From positions 13,023,219 through 13,087,218 of the forward strand of contig OY987251.1 in the NCBI GenBank assembly GCA_963920765.1: a stretch of 64,000 bases of DNA. The letters run 5' to 3'. Under the pieces are notes generated by a model. The model saw only the letters and a program-made list of their open reading frames with translations. It was not told the origin of the DNA and made no database searches. Origin of the DNA: Ulota crispa. Its lineage: Eukaryota; Streptophyta; Bryopsida; Orthotrichales; Orthotrichaceae. This document shows, in pieces, positions 1-11,891 of this stretch (position 1 is its first letter; each line of letters starts with the position of its first letter). The position numbers and the translations under genes were made by a program.

Positions 1-418
1 TCTATTGTCCACCATGCCGTGGGAGCCATGCAACTTTGGGCTTCTAAAAAAGCACCTTGCAAATATCAAAACATCACCAAATTTGGCACCAAGCAAGATA
101 CTTGTAAGTTGCACCTCTTGCGTAAATTTCATCAAAAGGAGCCTCCTCTAAGGCATGAAATTTTGCATCTGTAGCCACAAACCCCCACAGAATTGGCCAG
201 TTACCACACAGTCAACTATACTTTGACTATTATAATCTTTGAAATGGTGCGGTCAAAAATTTTGTTAATTTTTGGTCGGGTGCATCGAACACCCTTTCTA
301 CTATTTTAGTGGTGAATCCTCCTCAATCTAAGTTCCCACCTTGGGATGTACAATGTTCTCAAGCATGGTCCCCTTAGCCTCATTTTTTCCGTTTTCACTA
401 TAGGTGCTCAAGGGTTAA
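1..418. mobile_element. Right part of a TTAA-ended miniature element
   Basis: The right end reads GGTGCTCAAGGG followed by TTAA at 415-418, the mirror image of the TTAACCCTTGAG starts seen at 44552 and 44797. The left end lies outside the window. An internal stretch around 210-260 resembles the interior of the 44552-44800 element, which supports the same family. No coding capacity. Confidence 0.45.
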
Positions 419-518
419 GACCACCACATTAAGAGAAAAATTCCATGTTGGCCTTGGAACTCAAGCTCTTCTTGCATGGCATATAATATTGTACAAAAAT
501 TAAGATACTTTAACTAAA

Positions 519-931
519 GGGAATTGATAGGTGCACACTTAGGGTTTGATATATGCACACCCCCGCGGAGTAGATTTTAGATTTTCACTATCAAAAAGTT
601 GAGTTTGAAAATTTTGAATTCAGATTTGGACTTAGAGACCTTGATTTAGTGTAGAACCATAAAGGAGGTTACAATTGAACAACACCTAATGAAAAAGCCT
701 AGCTAGGGTGCAAACTATTACTTTTACTTTTATTTGTAAAAAAAAGCTAAACTTTTTCATTTGGTGTTGTTCAATTGTAACCTCCTATATGGTCTACACC
801 AAATGAAGGTATCTGAGTCCAAATCTAAATTCAAAATTTTCAAATTCAAGTTTTTGATGATAAAAATCTAAAATCTACCCCGCGGGAGTAAGCATATATC
901 GAACCCCGGATGTGTGCACATATCAGTTCCC
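519..931. mobile_element. Long-armed GGGAATTG foldback element, copy 1
   Basis: The two halves are long imperfect inverted repeats of nearly 200 bp around a short centre near 725. The element starts GGGAATTGATAG and ends CAGTTCCC. The 8 bases on each side are identical (TAACTAAA, 511-518 and 932-939), a target duplication. Copies lie at 8593, 22949 and 27581. Long arms and 8-9 bp duplications suit a non-autonomous Mutator-like element; hAT is the alternative. Confidence 0.8.
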
Positions 932-939
932 TAACTAAA

Positions 940-1895
940 ATGCATTCACAAAATTTCAAACTTAGATGGGATTTCTTTTGAAGACTAGTCAAATATCGTA
1001 GTGAATTCAACCATGTAAACCATGGATTCACTTGTTCAAATTAAAAAATACCATTATTCATATCAATTGGTGCTTTCATGGTAGTATGGTACTCACAAAA
1101 ATGCTACACAACATAATTAAATAACATAAATGACATTTTTGTTAGCTCAATAAAGGCTAATTATAATTTGCTATAAGTGTGCAGTGCATTTGTGACTAAC
1201 AGAAAAATTGAATTTTCATCATTATTAGGAGATTATTAACATTTTTCAATTGTAGCATGGTAAAAAAGAAAAAAAACTTGAATTCATTAGCGAAATTAGT
1301 ATACATTAAACCTTAACAATGCAAGGGATGGGTAGCATGTAGACTTGGATTGTTCAAAACAAATAAATGCATAGGAAGAATTCATAGTCAAGCTCTTCCT
1401 TCTTGCAAGTCATATTTTTCTTTCTACGTCTACATGAATTGATTCAATTCAATGCCTTTCAAAAAATTCACAGAGCATCCAACGACAACATTGATATCAT
1501 AGTCACAAAGTAAACAAAGATTGCTTTCCAAGTATAATTGGATGTACTTCATCTATTTCATGCAACTCCGACAACAAACATTCAAAGTCATCCATTATTC
1601 ATAATTGGGATGCTAGCTTTTTTTTACAAGTCAAGATCAAAGGTTTCATTTTTGTTCAGTTTTTTGCTCCAAAGTGATACTATTGTTTTTGATAGAATTC
1701 TTGGCAATATATTCTTCATTTTTTGTAGATAAATTTACTAAATTACTCTACTATCTTGAGATGATATTGCTTTCTAGATGAATGTGAACTAACTTTGACA
1801 ATGAAATGGACTTTCATCCACAATTTGCATATGGCATGCATGACCATGAATATAAATAGCTTTGTCTTCCTAGTCAAACAATTTTCTTTCTACAC
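940..1895. other. AT-rich intergenic DNA, no feature recognised
   Basis: Low-GC sequence with short A and T runs. Open frames here are short and have no recognisable domain. No splice-bounded coding stretch or RNA gene was found. Confidence 0.5.
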
Positions 1896-2192
1896 TACAC
1901 TAATTATTGTATTTAGGTTGCCTTAACAATTAGATTCCTTACCCTAAAAAGGTATATCATGACTCATTGTTTGGCCACTTAGAGGAGCTTTCTAAAGACT
2001 AGAGTTTCTTATAGTTTACAACCTAAATGTCACTTGTTTGTTTTTCCACAATTTTTTTATTATTACAAGACCCTTTGAACATTATTTGTTGCAATAATTA
2101 TTGATGAAGATTACTACAGTATTGATAAGTATTTATATAATATAAATGTCAAGAAAATAGTGTGGGACTACCAAAACGCAGTATTTAGTGTA
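1896..2192. mobile_element. TACACCAAATA-type miniature element, diverged copy
   Basis: Begins TACACTAATTATTGTATTTAGG and ends GCAGTATTTAGTGTA. It shares interior sequence, such as TAGGTTGCCTTAACAATTAG, with the element at 43995-44288 and ends with that at 45372-45677. About 300 bp, non-coding. Confidence 0.6.
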
Positions 2193-2444
2193 CGGTACTT
2201 TAATGCAGAAAAATCCCTGGATAAAGGTATGTTCATTCAAAGTTCCAAAATAGCCAGTATGACAGTGCAAGCAATGGAGACCTCACTGACGTTCTTATCC
2301 ATCCGTAAGTTACTCTTGTATGCAGTCACATCCTCACTAACTTACTGTATAGAAATAATTCCCGAAACTTCTACCCATTTTTTTTAGGGAAAATCTAAAG
2401 AAAAATATTTCTACATTTTGCCGTATTCTTACTGAAGTACCCTT

Positions 2445-2645
2445 GTAGTTTTTGAAGTTGCAAACATACACCTGAAGGGATTTCAGAATATTGTGGTACA
2501 ATTGTACAATATTACTGCAAACAAGCAAGCTCATGAAGTATTGATGTTCAAGAATGGCTTTCCCACCAAAGTTGCAAGGTCCATTTGCACCATGGTCCAT
2601 CATGGAAGGCAAAAAGTGACCTCAATGCATGTATTCATATTCTAA
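2445..2645 (+). other. Unrecognised 66-codon open stretch
   Basis: An open frame (VVFEVANIHLKGFQN... to a TAA at 2643-2645) with a fairly protein-like composition for this AT-rich DNA. It has no start codon of its own, and I recognise no domain. It could be a piece of a decayed gene or transposon, or chance. The flanks to about 2950 show nothing else. Confidence 0.15.
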
Positions 2646-2954
2646 ATTATCATAGATTGTGAGAAGATTCACAAAAACAAGGTTAAGCCTAGTGACGCCT
2701 ATCTTGCAATTTCCATAAGAGCATCAACATATGCAACTCTTGGAAGTAGTGTTCAATTTTGTGAGAACTTTGCCACACAATTCACACCACTGTAGCCAGT
2801 AGCCATGGTGGCGAACCCATTGTTTGTGATTTAAATAACTATTTCAATACCTCAGTTTTAAATTTTGAAATTTTAACACATCCGAGAAGGTTTCTTTTAT
2901 ATCTTTAGCAATTTGAGCTAATTAGAAAAGTCAAATTCTAGAATCACCAAAGAA

Positions 2955-3228
2955 CCTCATATTCAATAAAATGGGAGATTGGGCACTTCCCAAAATAATC
3001 AAAGGAGACATAAAATTTTTCAATTTCAAATTAGTTTTGAAAAGTTTTATTGCAATTTAGGTTGGGTGGACCTAAATTGCAGTAAAATCTTCTAATTTTA
3101 AGTAGAACCTGAAAGGTTTTATGTCAATTCAGCTCAAATCGAGTTGAATTGACATAAAACCTTTTGTCGACTTTCCTTTACATTACCTCTCATTTCAATG
3201 GAAAACTCCCATTTTAGTGAATATGAGG
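2955..3228. mobile_element. CCTCATATTC inverted-repeat element
   Basis: The ends are near-perfect inverted repeats of about 23 bp (CCTCATATTCAATAAAATGG against CCATTTTAGTGAATATGAGG). Two more internal hairpins lie at about 3036-3095 and 3110-3165. No coding capacity. Probably a MITE; the superfamily is not assigned. Confidence 0.65.
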
Positions 3229-3453
3229 TTAAAGGTATAATAATTGTGCCCAACACAATATGCAAGGCCTGGTTTATTACACATATAAGTTGATGTGGGG
3301 CTAGATTAGGAAAGCTCTAACTTTTCATTGACCACAAAAACATCAAATTTGGATATTTACCATCAAGAGATTGAATCAAGAAAGCCTTGTATTCATGTTT
3401 TGATTAAGGACCTTGTTTTAGTTGAGAATCTCGGAGGAAATTACCATTAAATA

Positions 3454-3860
3454 GGGATTGATTAGGGAAACACCCCCGCAGTTGCTAGGGAGACACCCCT
3501 ATAGCCCAACCTATTAAATTTGAGATTCTTGTTTTGTTGAAACAAGAAATAAAATCAAAACAATATTGTAGTGCTCACTTGCATTTGCAAGCCTTGCAAA
3601 CATACAACAAATATGTCTTGTTTGTGACATGGTCAAGAGTTAAAACTAATCATTCCTTTTGTTTGTAAGTTTAACTCTTGATCATGTCACAAATTTGATA
3701 TATTTGTTGTATGTTTGCAACGCTTGCAAATGCAAATGTGCCCTAAAATATTGTTTTGAATTTATTTCTTATTTCAACAAAACAAGAATCTCAAATTTAA
3801 TAGGTTGGGCTATAAGGAGTGTCTCCCTAGCAATTGGGGGGTGTCTCTCTAATCTGTCCC
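3454..3860. mobile_element. Foldback element with GGGATTGATTAGGG ends
   Basis: Two long inverted arms, with ACACCCC blocks near both ends and TAGGTTGGGCTATA inside, meet near 3650. The layout is like the elements at 46179 and 50854, with ACACCC blocks inside GGGA ends. No clean target duplication was found. Non-coding. Confidence 0.6.
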
Positions 3861-4241
3861 TTAACTCCTAAAGGATGTTGTTGCTTTGTATACAGACTCC
3901 TTTGATGTATACGGATGGAGTATTTGGATAGCACATGAAGTCCTTTGGAGTTGTAAATTTCAAGCTAAGTCATAGACATACTATTGATCCACTGAGATTT
4001 TTTGGGAAAATTTTGACATATGTCAAAAGTCATTTCTTCAATTATTAAATGATTATTGTACAAATACATACAACACTTTTGGTAGGCAACCCAAAATAAG
4101 AGGCATATTATTACTTTTATCCTTGTTAGTTAAAAATTTAATTTTTTCCACCCTGGCCCCATCAACGTCTGGCCTAGTGGTGTCACATCAACGTACGTGC
4201 AAGTAAAGCGAGCCTATATGGGAGACCGTATACGTGAGTAA
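3861..4241. other. Intergenic DNA left of the Harbinger element
   Basis: No gene or repeat was recognised. It ends with the TAA at 4239-4241, the left copy of the Harbinger target duplication. Confidence 0.5.
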
Positions 4242-7214
4242 TGCCCCTTTCACACTTGTACATTGAAATAAGGAAAGAGCAGTTGTAAAATTGTTTTATG
4301 TAAGACTGTTCACATTTATTGGAGTTATTAGGAGCCATTCCTACTTGGCAGGTCTGTCACAAGGCTCGTTATGGAGTGCTTATGAAAAGTAGATAGATAA
4401 GCATCCAAAATTTCTGCGATTTTTTGCTAATTCACTTTACTTCAAATTCTTGTAGAAAATGTACATTTGAGGGATTCTCGGAGCCATAGAAGCAGTTTTA
4501 GGAAAGCTTGGCTCAAAGCCTTGATTACAAAGGACCACTCTCCCACATTTTTGTTAACTACTGCTTTTGTCTACTTGGCGGTGACGTGGCGACCTCCATT
4601 GTCGGCAGCAGTCATAGGCAGCGCGCCCATAAGAAACCTGCAACCTGTTGCCTCCGAGCACATCTGCCTCGACTTCCACAATTCTTCCGCATTCTCAAGG
4701 TACAATCTTCTAACCTCTGAAGTCATCATGCTTCCATTGCCTTGTGTTATTTGAATTGAATGCAACATTGCTTTTTTGTAGTTCTTTTCATTGGGAATGC
4801 TTCCTCTGTACTTGGTAACTTGTTCTCCTACATTCAAATTCTTCTTTGACTCTGTTTGAAGGCTAATTGTTTGTCCTTTCCTAGAGAATGTTGACAAAGT
4901 TATGTGCTTGAAACATTGTAGTATTGGTCATTCAATGATCCACCACTTGTGTTTATGCATGCAAGTTCCCCCTTGATTTTACAAATGAGCTTTTGCAAAC
5001 AACAAGTACTCCCCTTACAACTTACTCCTCCTTTAGTCTTGTGGTCTTGCTTTCTATCTAACTAACAGTGCAAGTGCTGTCCCATTCTTGCACAGCAAAC
5101 TAGAATGGAAAATCAGTTAAACTCCAACAGCTACAACACCCCAATCTGGTCAGAACCTGTTCCTCTCCAACCTCATGGTCTCCCAGTGAGCGATGAGCTC
5201 CCCTTTACCTATTTCATGGCAGTATGATATCATTCTTCACTTTGACATTCTTCACCTCTATTCTCTTCTAATGTTGTCTGCACTTGACCTGCAAAACCCG
5301 CCCACGCACTCCGATGCCACAGTACAAGTCTTTTTTAAGACGTTTGTATGATCTGCATGTATAGAATGTTGAGTTGTTCTGCAAAGTAATTTGACATGCA
5401 TGTAATTAGTTGCCATTACGGTTAGCCCTCTTTTGCACCAGTGAGTTCCCTTTACTCTCCCTTCATGTGGTAGTTGGGTTCTCAATGGCCAGGTTCTAAT
5501 TGAACCACCCTCCATTAGACATGCGTAGTCCATTGACCATGCGCGTATCGTCGATCGGCAACCTCGTCCAACCTCCGCCGGCACGGAGTGCACCATCAAG
5601 TCCTGCGAGCGTAGTACCATCTCCATATGTGCAAGCGCCCAACACCTTTGCCGGCTTGAATGCCTCCTTTGCAGTTGGAGGCCGAACTATTCCTGCGCGC
5701 ATCCACTTGTTTCCGCAGGCAAGCTTTGCGAATCCTACTCCCGGCAGTAGCTCTCGACCTGCAAGATCGGCACCTCTACTTGCAACCAACTCTTCCAAGG
5801 AGAGCAGTAAGAAGCCCAGGAAGGAGCGTGGACCAAATTGGAGTTTAATGGAAGTACTGGCCTTCATTGCTTCAAAAAGAGAGCAGCAAGTCCAAGAAGA
5901 CGATGTCGTTGATGTACAAGATAATTTAGCATTTGACACAACAAAGTGGTCACGTACCTCAGAGGATGTCATGAGAGCCAATCACTCCCCTTGCTTGCGG
6001 GACCCTATAGCTTGTAAGGAAAAGTGGAATCTCATTATTTCAGAGTTCAAGAGAATCTCCGATTACCTCCAACGAACTAGGAGAAATGCAGCTAACTACT
6101 AGGAGTTGTCCACTACTTAGCGAAGGCAAGAAGGTCTACCAAAACTGTTTGCCAATGAAGTTTACCAAGCCATTGCTAGTTAGTACAGTGACTGTCCGTC
6201 AATGAGGCGACTTCACATGCGCGACACACTCTCTCCATACAACTCTAACTATGTAGGGTATGCAGAAGGGAATGACAACATGGAGGAAAATACCAACTAC
6301 ACGGCAATAGATAACTTAGACATGGTGGACGAAGTACTTCCCAATGGGTCGCATATGCTGTACAGTCCTCCCAGATCTCCAAATAGCTCAACATCCCCTC
6401 CTCATAGCTACTCCTCCACTTGGTCTGCTAGCATGCGAACACCTTCTTCTGCTGGCGCTCCAAGCCTTAGGCGTGGAAGTGGCATCCCTCTTGGCATCAT
6501 CCCCCAAGTTATAAGTTCTTTAGAAACATCGAGTTATTCCAAGGAGAGGTCGCAAGGAAACACTGGCGTTAAGATGAAGAGCACTGTAGCTAACACCTCA
6601 ATAGCCGAAGCTACTTGGAGCACAGGCAAAGCTTTGGAGCGCACAATGCAAGATATTGCCCAATCCCAGCCGGAAATGGAATGTTCAAAGATGGATTCAC
6701 AATTCAGATTTTTCGAAAAAAACATAGAGTTCCTGAAGGAAAAAGACTAAAGGTACTATACAAACGCTAAAGAGGTGAATTCCATTGTTAGGCTGGTTGT
6801 TGAAAAACAAGGAGACATTGCCGGTTGTCTTGCAGACATGACCAGTGTCCTCAGCAGGGGCTTAGGAGTTGCTGATTTTCGACCAAGGGTGCATCGACCT
6901 CCTCAGCCCCAAGCTCTGCAGATGACTAAATCAAAAGGTTCTGGCGCAAGAAGCTGAGTGGTTAATGAAGTGCTCAACCCTGTCACCGTATCGGGCTACT
7001 CAAACGCTGCAATGCAAGATCCTAACTTTCAGAACTCTACAGTAAACGACGTGCACTCAACAGTCAATGATCACTAGTAGAAAACTCCTTCCAAAACAAC
7101 AGAAAACCAACAGTTTCTTGTTGATTTGGGCACTTGCCCATGCTAATTGACTAATTTAACAATATTCTGTAAAAAACTAAATACGTTCTATTGATTTGGA
7201 CACCATTATCTAAA

Positions 7215-7770
7215 TCAACAGAAATTTTGGAATCTTTTGAAGATCTTTTGGGAATTTTTTGTGAATCTTTAAGAATCTTCAAGAATCTTTTGGGAATCAT
7301 TGAGAATCTTTTCAAGATTTTTAAGAATATTTAAGAATCTTTTTGAAATTTTAGAATCTTTGAGAATCTTTTAGGAATCTTTATGAATCTTTGGAAATCT
7401 TTTGGAATCTTTTAAAGCTTTTTTGGAATCTTTGAAAATGTTTGAGAATGTTTGAGAATCTATTAGGAATCTTTGAGAATCTTTTGAAATCTTTGGGAAT
7501 CTTTTCAAGTTTTTTTGGAATCTTTGAGAATGTTTGAAAATGTTTGAGAACAATTGAGAATCTTTGAGAATCTTTTGGAATCTTTGGGAATCTTTTCAAG
7601 TATTTTGGAATCTTTGAGAATGTTTGAGAATCTTTGAAAATCTTTTGAGAATCTTTTTTGAGATTCAAAAAATCTTTAAAAATCTCTAAGAATGTTCAAG
7701 AACCTTTTTGGAATCTTTGAGAATCTTTTTTAAATCTTTATGAAATTTGTTAAAATACTTCAAAATACTT
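7215..7770. repeat. GAATCTTT-type minisatellite
   Basis: Degenerate tandem units built from GAATCTTTGAGAATCTTTTGG with variants. Open frames on the minus strand rich in Lys, Phe, Ser and Asp come from the repeat and are not genes. Confidence 0.8.
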
Positions 7771-8198
7771 ATAGAAATAGAATCTCTTAGATTGAATTAG
7801 AGTCCTTTAGGAATCTTTTTGTAAATCATCAAAATACTTTCAAAAAAACTATCACAATAGTTTAGGTTTGTTTTCGAAATCTTTCTAAAATCTTTTTGGA
7901 CCTCATTAAATTTTTTTGAAGTTTTAAAAAATAAAGGAAGTTTTCAAAAAAAAAGAATCTTTTAGAAGTTTGAGTGTACATTGACTGGTTTTATTTTCTT
8001 TACTTTTCACAATTTGGTAAGATTTAAACTTAGCAGCCTTTAAAGTCAAGTAAAAACATGACCATAATAACAAAAAACTCAACAGTTTTTTGTTGATCTA
8101 GATACTTTTGGACACAACTTCACTAATTCAACAAAATTTTATATAAAACGTACAATATTTTGTTGTTTTAAATACCAAAATTTCTTTACAAACAAATG

Positions 8199-8523
8199 TA
8201 AATGATGCTCCTCAATTCTTTGAAGAAATCATATATGTCCCTTAAGGATTAAAAGTACCAAAAGTATCTTTGTGTTACATGATAACCAAGTGTATAGTTT
8301 AATGCAAATTCTTACAAGAAACCAAAGGTGATTTTTACATTTCAAATAACACAAGGATATATTTAACATTTCAAAATAGAAAAGTTATTTTATTAAATTT
8401 CCAAAATAATAGGAGTATAATTGATATTCCTACAAAAAATAAGGACTATTTTTTATGTTTCACATATTTTGGGCGTAAACTTGATATTTTGAAAGACTTA
8501 AAGGGTGTTTTTAGTATTTTTCC
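8199..8523. repeat. Inverted repeat related to the 24674-25561 element
   Basis: The left part has ATGCTCCTCAATTCTTTGAA. The right part has TTTTGAAAGACTTAAAGGG followed by TTTTTAGTATTTTTCC. The same layout recurs at 24674-25561, so this looks like a shorter diverged copy lying inside the CACTA element. Confidence 0.45.
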
Positions 8524-8592
8524 TTCTATTACTAACCAAATGAATTAAAAAAAAAACAATCTTATAAAATACTTTTATAAGCTTTAAAAGAT

Positions 8593-9003
8593 GGGAATTG
8601 ATATGTGTACCACACCCTTCCAATTACTATATTGCACCACGGGGTAAATTTTAGATTTCTACCATCAAAAAGCTAAATTTGAAGATTTTGAATTCAGATT
8701 TGGGCTTAGAGACCATGGTATTGTCTAGAACCATAAAAAAAGTTGCAATTCAACAACACCAATGAAAAAGTTTAGTTAGGGAGAAAATTGTTAATTTTAC
8801 TTTCGTTTGTAAAAAAAGATAAGCTTTTTCATTGGGTGTTGTTGAATTGCAACTTTTTTTATGGTCCTAGACAATATCATGGTCTCCAAGTCCAAATTTG
8901 AATTCAAAATTCTCAAACTCAAATTTTTGATAGTAGAAATCTAAAATTTACCCCAAGGGTGTGGTACAGTAGTTCAAAGGGTGTGGTTCACATATTAATG
9001 CCC
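8593..9003. mobile_element. Long-armed GGGAATTG foldback element, copy 2
   Basis: Same family as 519-931: begins GGGAATTGATATGTG, ends in CCC, with arms of nearly 200 bp around 8800. The flanks TTAAAAGAT and TTAAAAAAT match at 8 of 9 positions, a probable target duplication. It lies inside the CACTA element, so it arrived later. Confidence 0.78.
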
Positions 9004-9509
9004 TTAAAAAATATTCAAAACTATTCAAAAGTCAATAGAATTTTGATTTTATAATTGTAAGGTTTTAATTCCGTAACTTTTCATGACTTCATGTTATTTG
9101 AAGCTTTCAAACTATGGAGGCTATTTTAACAAAATAAGGTTCTTTTTACATAAAAACTAACACTAAATAATAATAATTAATGAATCCAACCTTTGCCTGC
9201 AACAATCCTTATGAGATTTGTGAATTCCAAAAAAAAATTATAAACAAAATAAAAAAGATGGAAATAAACAATTTATTTAAAATTTCTAAACACCTTCTTT
9301 GATTTTAGCTCATAACTTTTGATAAAGAGATTGAAATTCAAAAAAAATTGTTGGAGGTGAAAGGAAAATACATTACTAACTTTTCTTAGTTCTAAGTTTT
9401 TTGAAAAAAAGTTTTTTAATGGGCGGAAATAGCTTCCAAAGTCTACTGGATTACTAAAGACATGAACATTTAATATACAAATAGAATCAAGATACAAATG
9501 TGTGCATGT

Positions 9510-9740
9510 GCATTTGTACATTTTCTAGTGGTTTTGAGAATGTGCTAAGGTTGTGGAGTGTGAGAGGAGAGGTGGAGGGTTCAAACTCCGCTACCAGCAG
9601 TTGCCTAGGGGCTCGGGCAGCTGCCCGGAAGTTTGGGCAACTGCGCGGGGGCTGCTCGGAATTTCGGGCAGCTGCTTGTCCCCTAAAAATGTCACATTTG
9701 CGTAAAATAAAAACAAATTCTATGAAAATAATAATTTAAA
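9510..9740 (+). mobile_element. Possible tRNA-derived SINE
   Basis: A GC-rich island in AT-rich DNA. TAGTGGTTTTGAG near 9526 resembles an RNA polymerase III A box, and GGTTCAAACTCC near 9578 resembles a B box, about 50 bases apart as in tRNA-derived SINEs. A body with repeated GGGCAGCTGC follows, then an A-rich tail. No clear target duplication was found. A decayed tRNA-like fragment is the alternative. Confidence 0.35.
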
Positions 9741-10523
9741 AAATGAAAAGAAATAGAATTGAACAACATAAAATACGTAATAGAAATCAACAACAAATTA
9801 ACAGAAAACTGTAAATAATCAACAGAAAATCAATATAAAAGTACCCAAGTCAACTTGATCAAATTCACAGAAAAATTCAACAGTTTTTGGTTGAAATTCT
9901 GTTGATTTTGTGCTGAGTTTTCTACTAGTGGATGAGGACTTGATGCAGACACATGTTGCTAAGCCAATCCAGATGCTGCAGTCGGAGAGTGAAGTGCTCC
10001 ATGATGGATTGCACTTTTTGTCCGCAAATGTTAGGGCAATGCCTAAGCTCCATCATGCTTGTATCAGTCCTTAGAGGAGATTGCGGCCTGCACTGCAAGG
10101 ACGAGATGATTAGTACTTGCAGCTACTATAGAACGTAGAGGTACTACTAGTATAGAGTACCTCTTGTGTTTCCAATCCTTTCATAGGGCATGATTTGATG
10201 AATAAAAAACATGTTTTTCTACAATGTGTTGTATGATTATGTTTTCCAAACATCAAATCAAGATATCAAGTACTTTCTGCAGTGAATGTGATGAAAAACA
10301 TACAGACATATATGTGAAGCTACCTTTGCAGCTCTTGTTATTTGTGATGCACTTCCACATAATATACAAAATGTTCATATCTACAGATACCCTAAACTAC
10401 TAGGCATGTGAAAGACAAAGACCATAGGAAGCTGCATATTCCTATCAAAAACTACAGTTGAATTGAAGAGCAATAAACAAAAGAGGAAGTGGAGCCAAAA
10501 AGCATTTCTCACCTTCTTCTTCT

Positions 10524-11891
10524 TCAATTACCATGAGGGTGCTGAGTGGTGAGGTATACTCCTAGAAGCCTCCGCTTTTGAATTGCGGCACCATTCCGCA
10601 CACCAGCGACTTCGGCATCGGGAAAAGCTTGATGATTTTCTGGGTCCTCAATCCCTACATTCTTGTGGGCAAGCTTGACATAGTTCCCATGCCTCCTGAT
10701 AACAGCCAAAAGCCCTTCCACGGCTTTCTCCGACTATCTAAGCAAAAGATTGTGCAAAATGGCGCAACACATAAAAATATCCGGGAGAAAGAAAACTTCA
10801 AGGTTAGACTTGACTAATAGCTCACGGAATGTAGACTTCATAATATTGAAAGCATTTTTGACGACACACCTACCTTTTTTTCAATCTTCTATTGAAGACG
10901 GACTTGGACATAAAAAGAGGGTTCAACTGAAGGTGAGGGATCATTAGCCAAGATAAGAGGGGATAAACTTGATTGCCCAAAATATAGGGAGTGAACCCAT
11001 CTTCTCTCCCTTCATCACCAAACAAGTTGCTATTTGTTGCAAGGTTGTACAAATATGAGCGCCTCAAAACTCTTGAGTCATTGGTAGACCCCGGCATGCC
11101 CAAGAATAGGTCAAGAAATCTTTTTTTGCTATTGACTACGGCCTGGGAGTTAAGAGTATATCCCTCGACTTAAAGTAGTAGTAATCACTAGGGACATGCC
11201 AAGGTTTACCTATAGAGACGTGAGTCTTGTCAATCACCCCAGCTACAGTCGGTAAACCACAGAGACAAGAAAACTTTTGCTGGGCCAATCTTAAGCACTC
11301 CCCCGTGGGCCAGGAAATATTATGTTTTAGTGTGTCATTGATCGCTTTGACAACATCCTGGAGAATAGAGCTAATGGTGCTCCTTCCGAGTGCAAACATC
11401 TTGGAGCATTTGTTAAAAGGAACACTATGTGAGAGCTTGAATAAAGTGCACACTACCTGAATTTTTACAGGGATTGCAGCACGATACCTTGTGTTCTGCC
11501 TATAGATTTGTGGGGATAGGATGTTCATAAGCATGAATACAGAATGCCGGGACATTTGGCAGAGCTCAACCCACCTTGTATCATCGTACTCCGCCATTAG
11601 AAACTGAGAAAACCAAGCAGTCAACCGAGGTTTCACCCAGAAGCCGAGGTCCTCTTCCAAAATCATAGGTGCTGTTAACAAGCGGAAGGAGTTTATCCCA
11701 TTGTGCATAGCAAGCACGGGATTCTCCAAGGTTTCGATGAGAGTGTCCAACATCATCTGCAGCGATGTGCTTGCATCCTCCTCCTCAGTAGGACCTGCCA
11801 GCAAAGTCACAAGGTTTTGCGCAAACAACGTTTGCACAACAAACCACTCTCCAAGAATCAACAACCGTCGTGCATTGTCACTCAAATCCAT
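10524..11891 (-). pseudogene. PIF/Harbinger DDE nuclease (transposase), decayed
   Basis: The frame starts at ATG 11891. The N-terminal helical part contains SRHSVFMLMNILSP and RSTISSILQDVVKAI, which fit PIF-type transposases. The first catalytic Asp is in VAGVIDKTHVSI and the second in GMPGSTNDSRVL. YILGNQVYPLLSWLM follows, then the usual VVENAF block, here VVKNAF: the third catalytic residue, Glu, is Lys (codon 10857-10859). DIFMCCAILHNLLL and a tail ending HPHGN close the gene at 10524. It is broken by a frameshift near 11160, another in an A7 run near 10880, and a TAG at 10734-10736. The intact family protein would cut at the element ends. This copy cannot be active. Confidence 0.85.

Larger units (their letters stand above)
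7072..9930. mobile_element. CACTA-type element inserted in the Harbinger SANT gene
   Basis: Ends are CACTAGTAGAAAACTC and its inverse GAGTTTTCTACTAGTG. The flanking GAT (7069-7071 and 9931-9933) is a 3-bp target duplication, as expected for CACTA/En-Spm. Short repeats like CAACAGAAAA lie just inside both ends, typical of CACTA subterminal regions. No transposase is present. The interior holds a GAATCTTT minisatellite, a GGGAATTG foldback element and a possible SINE, so this is a non-autonomous copy with later insertions. The host reading frame is in phase on both sides. Confidence 0.85.
5521..10074 (+). pseudogene. Harbinger SANT/trihelix DNA-binding protein, five stops plus insertion
   Basis: A single reading frame starts at ATG 5521 and keeps protein-like sequence to the CACTA insertion, then resumes at 9934 and ends with TAG at 10072-10074. 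Restored length would be about 563 residues. Residues about 100-195 hold the SANT/trihelix region (RGPNWSLMEVLAFIASKRE, then CKEKWNLIISEFKRI and DYLQRTRRNA). In autonomous PIF/Harbinger elements this protein works with the DDE nuclease, taking it to the nucleus and to the element ends. A Ser/Pro-rich linker follows at about 6300-6500. Stops interrupt the frame at 6100 (TAG), 6118 (TAG), 6181 (TAG), 6748 (TAA) and 6955 (TGA); no frameshift was seen. The nearest upstream in-frame triplet without a stop, TTG at 5500, is not a credible start. Confidence 0.8.

Noticed and set aside
846-1031. Minus-strand open frame near the left edge
   Set aside because: Overlaps the arm of the foldback element at 519-931 and shows no domain.
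7371-7668. Minus-strand open frames rich in Phe, Lys, Asp and Ser
   Set aside because: They follow the GAATCTTT minisatellite exactly and repeat with it; no conserved domain.
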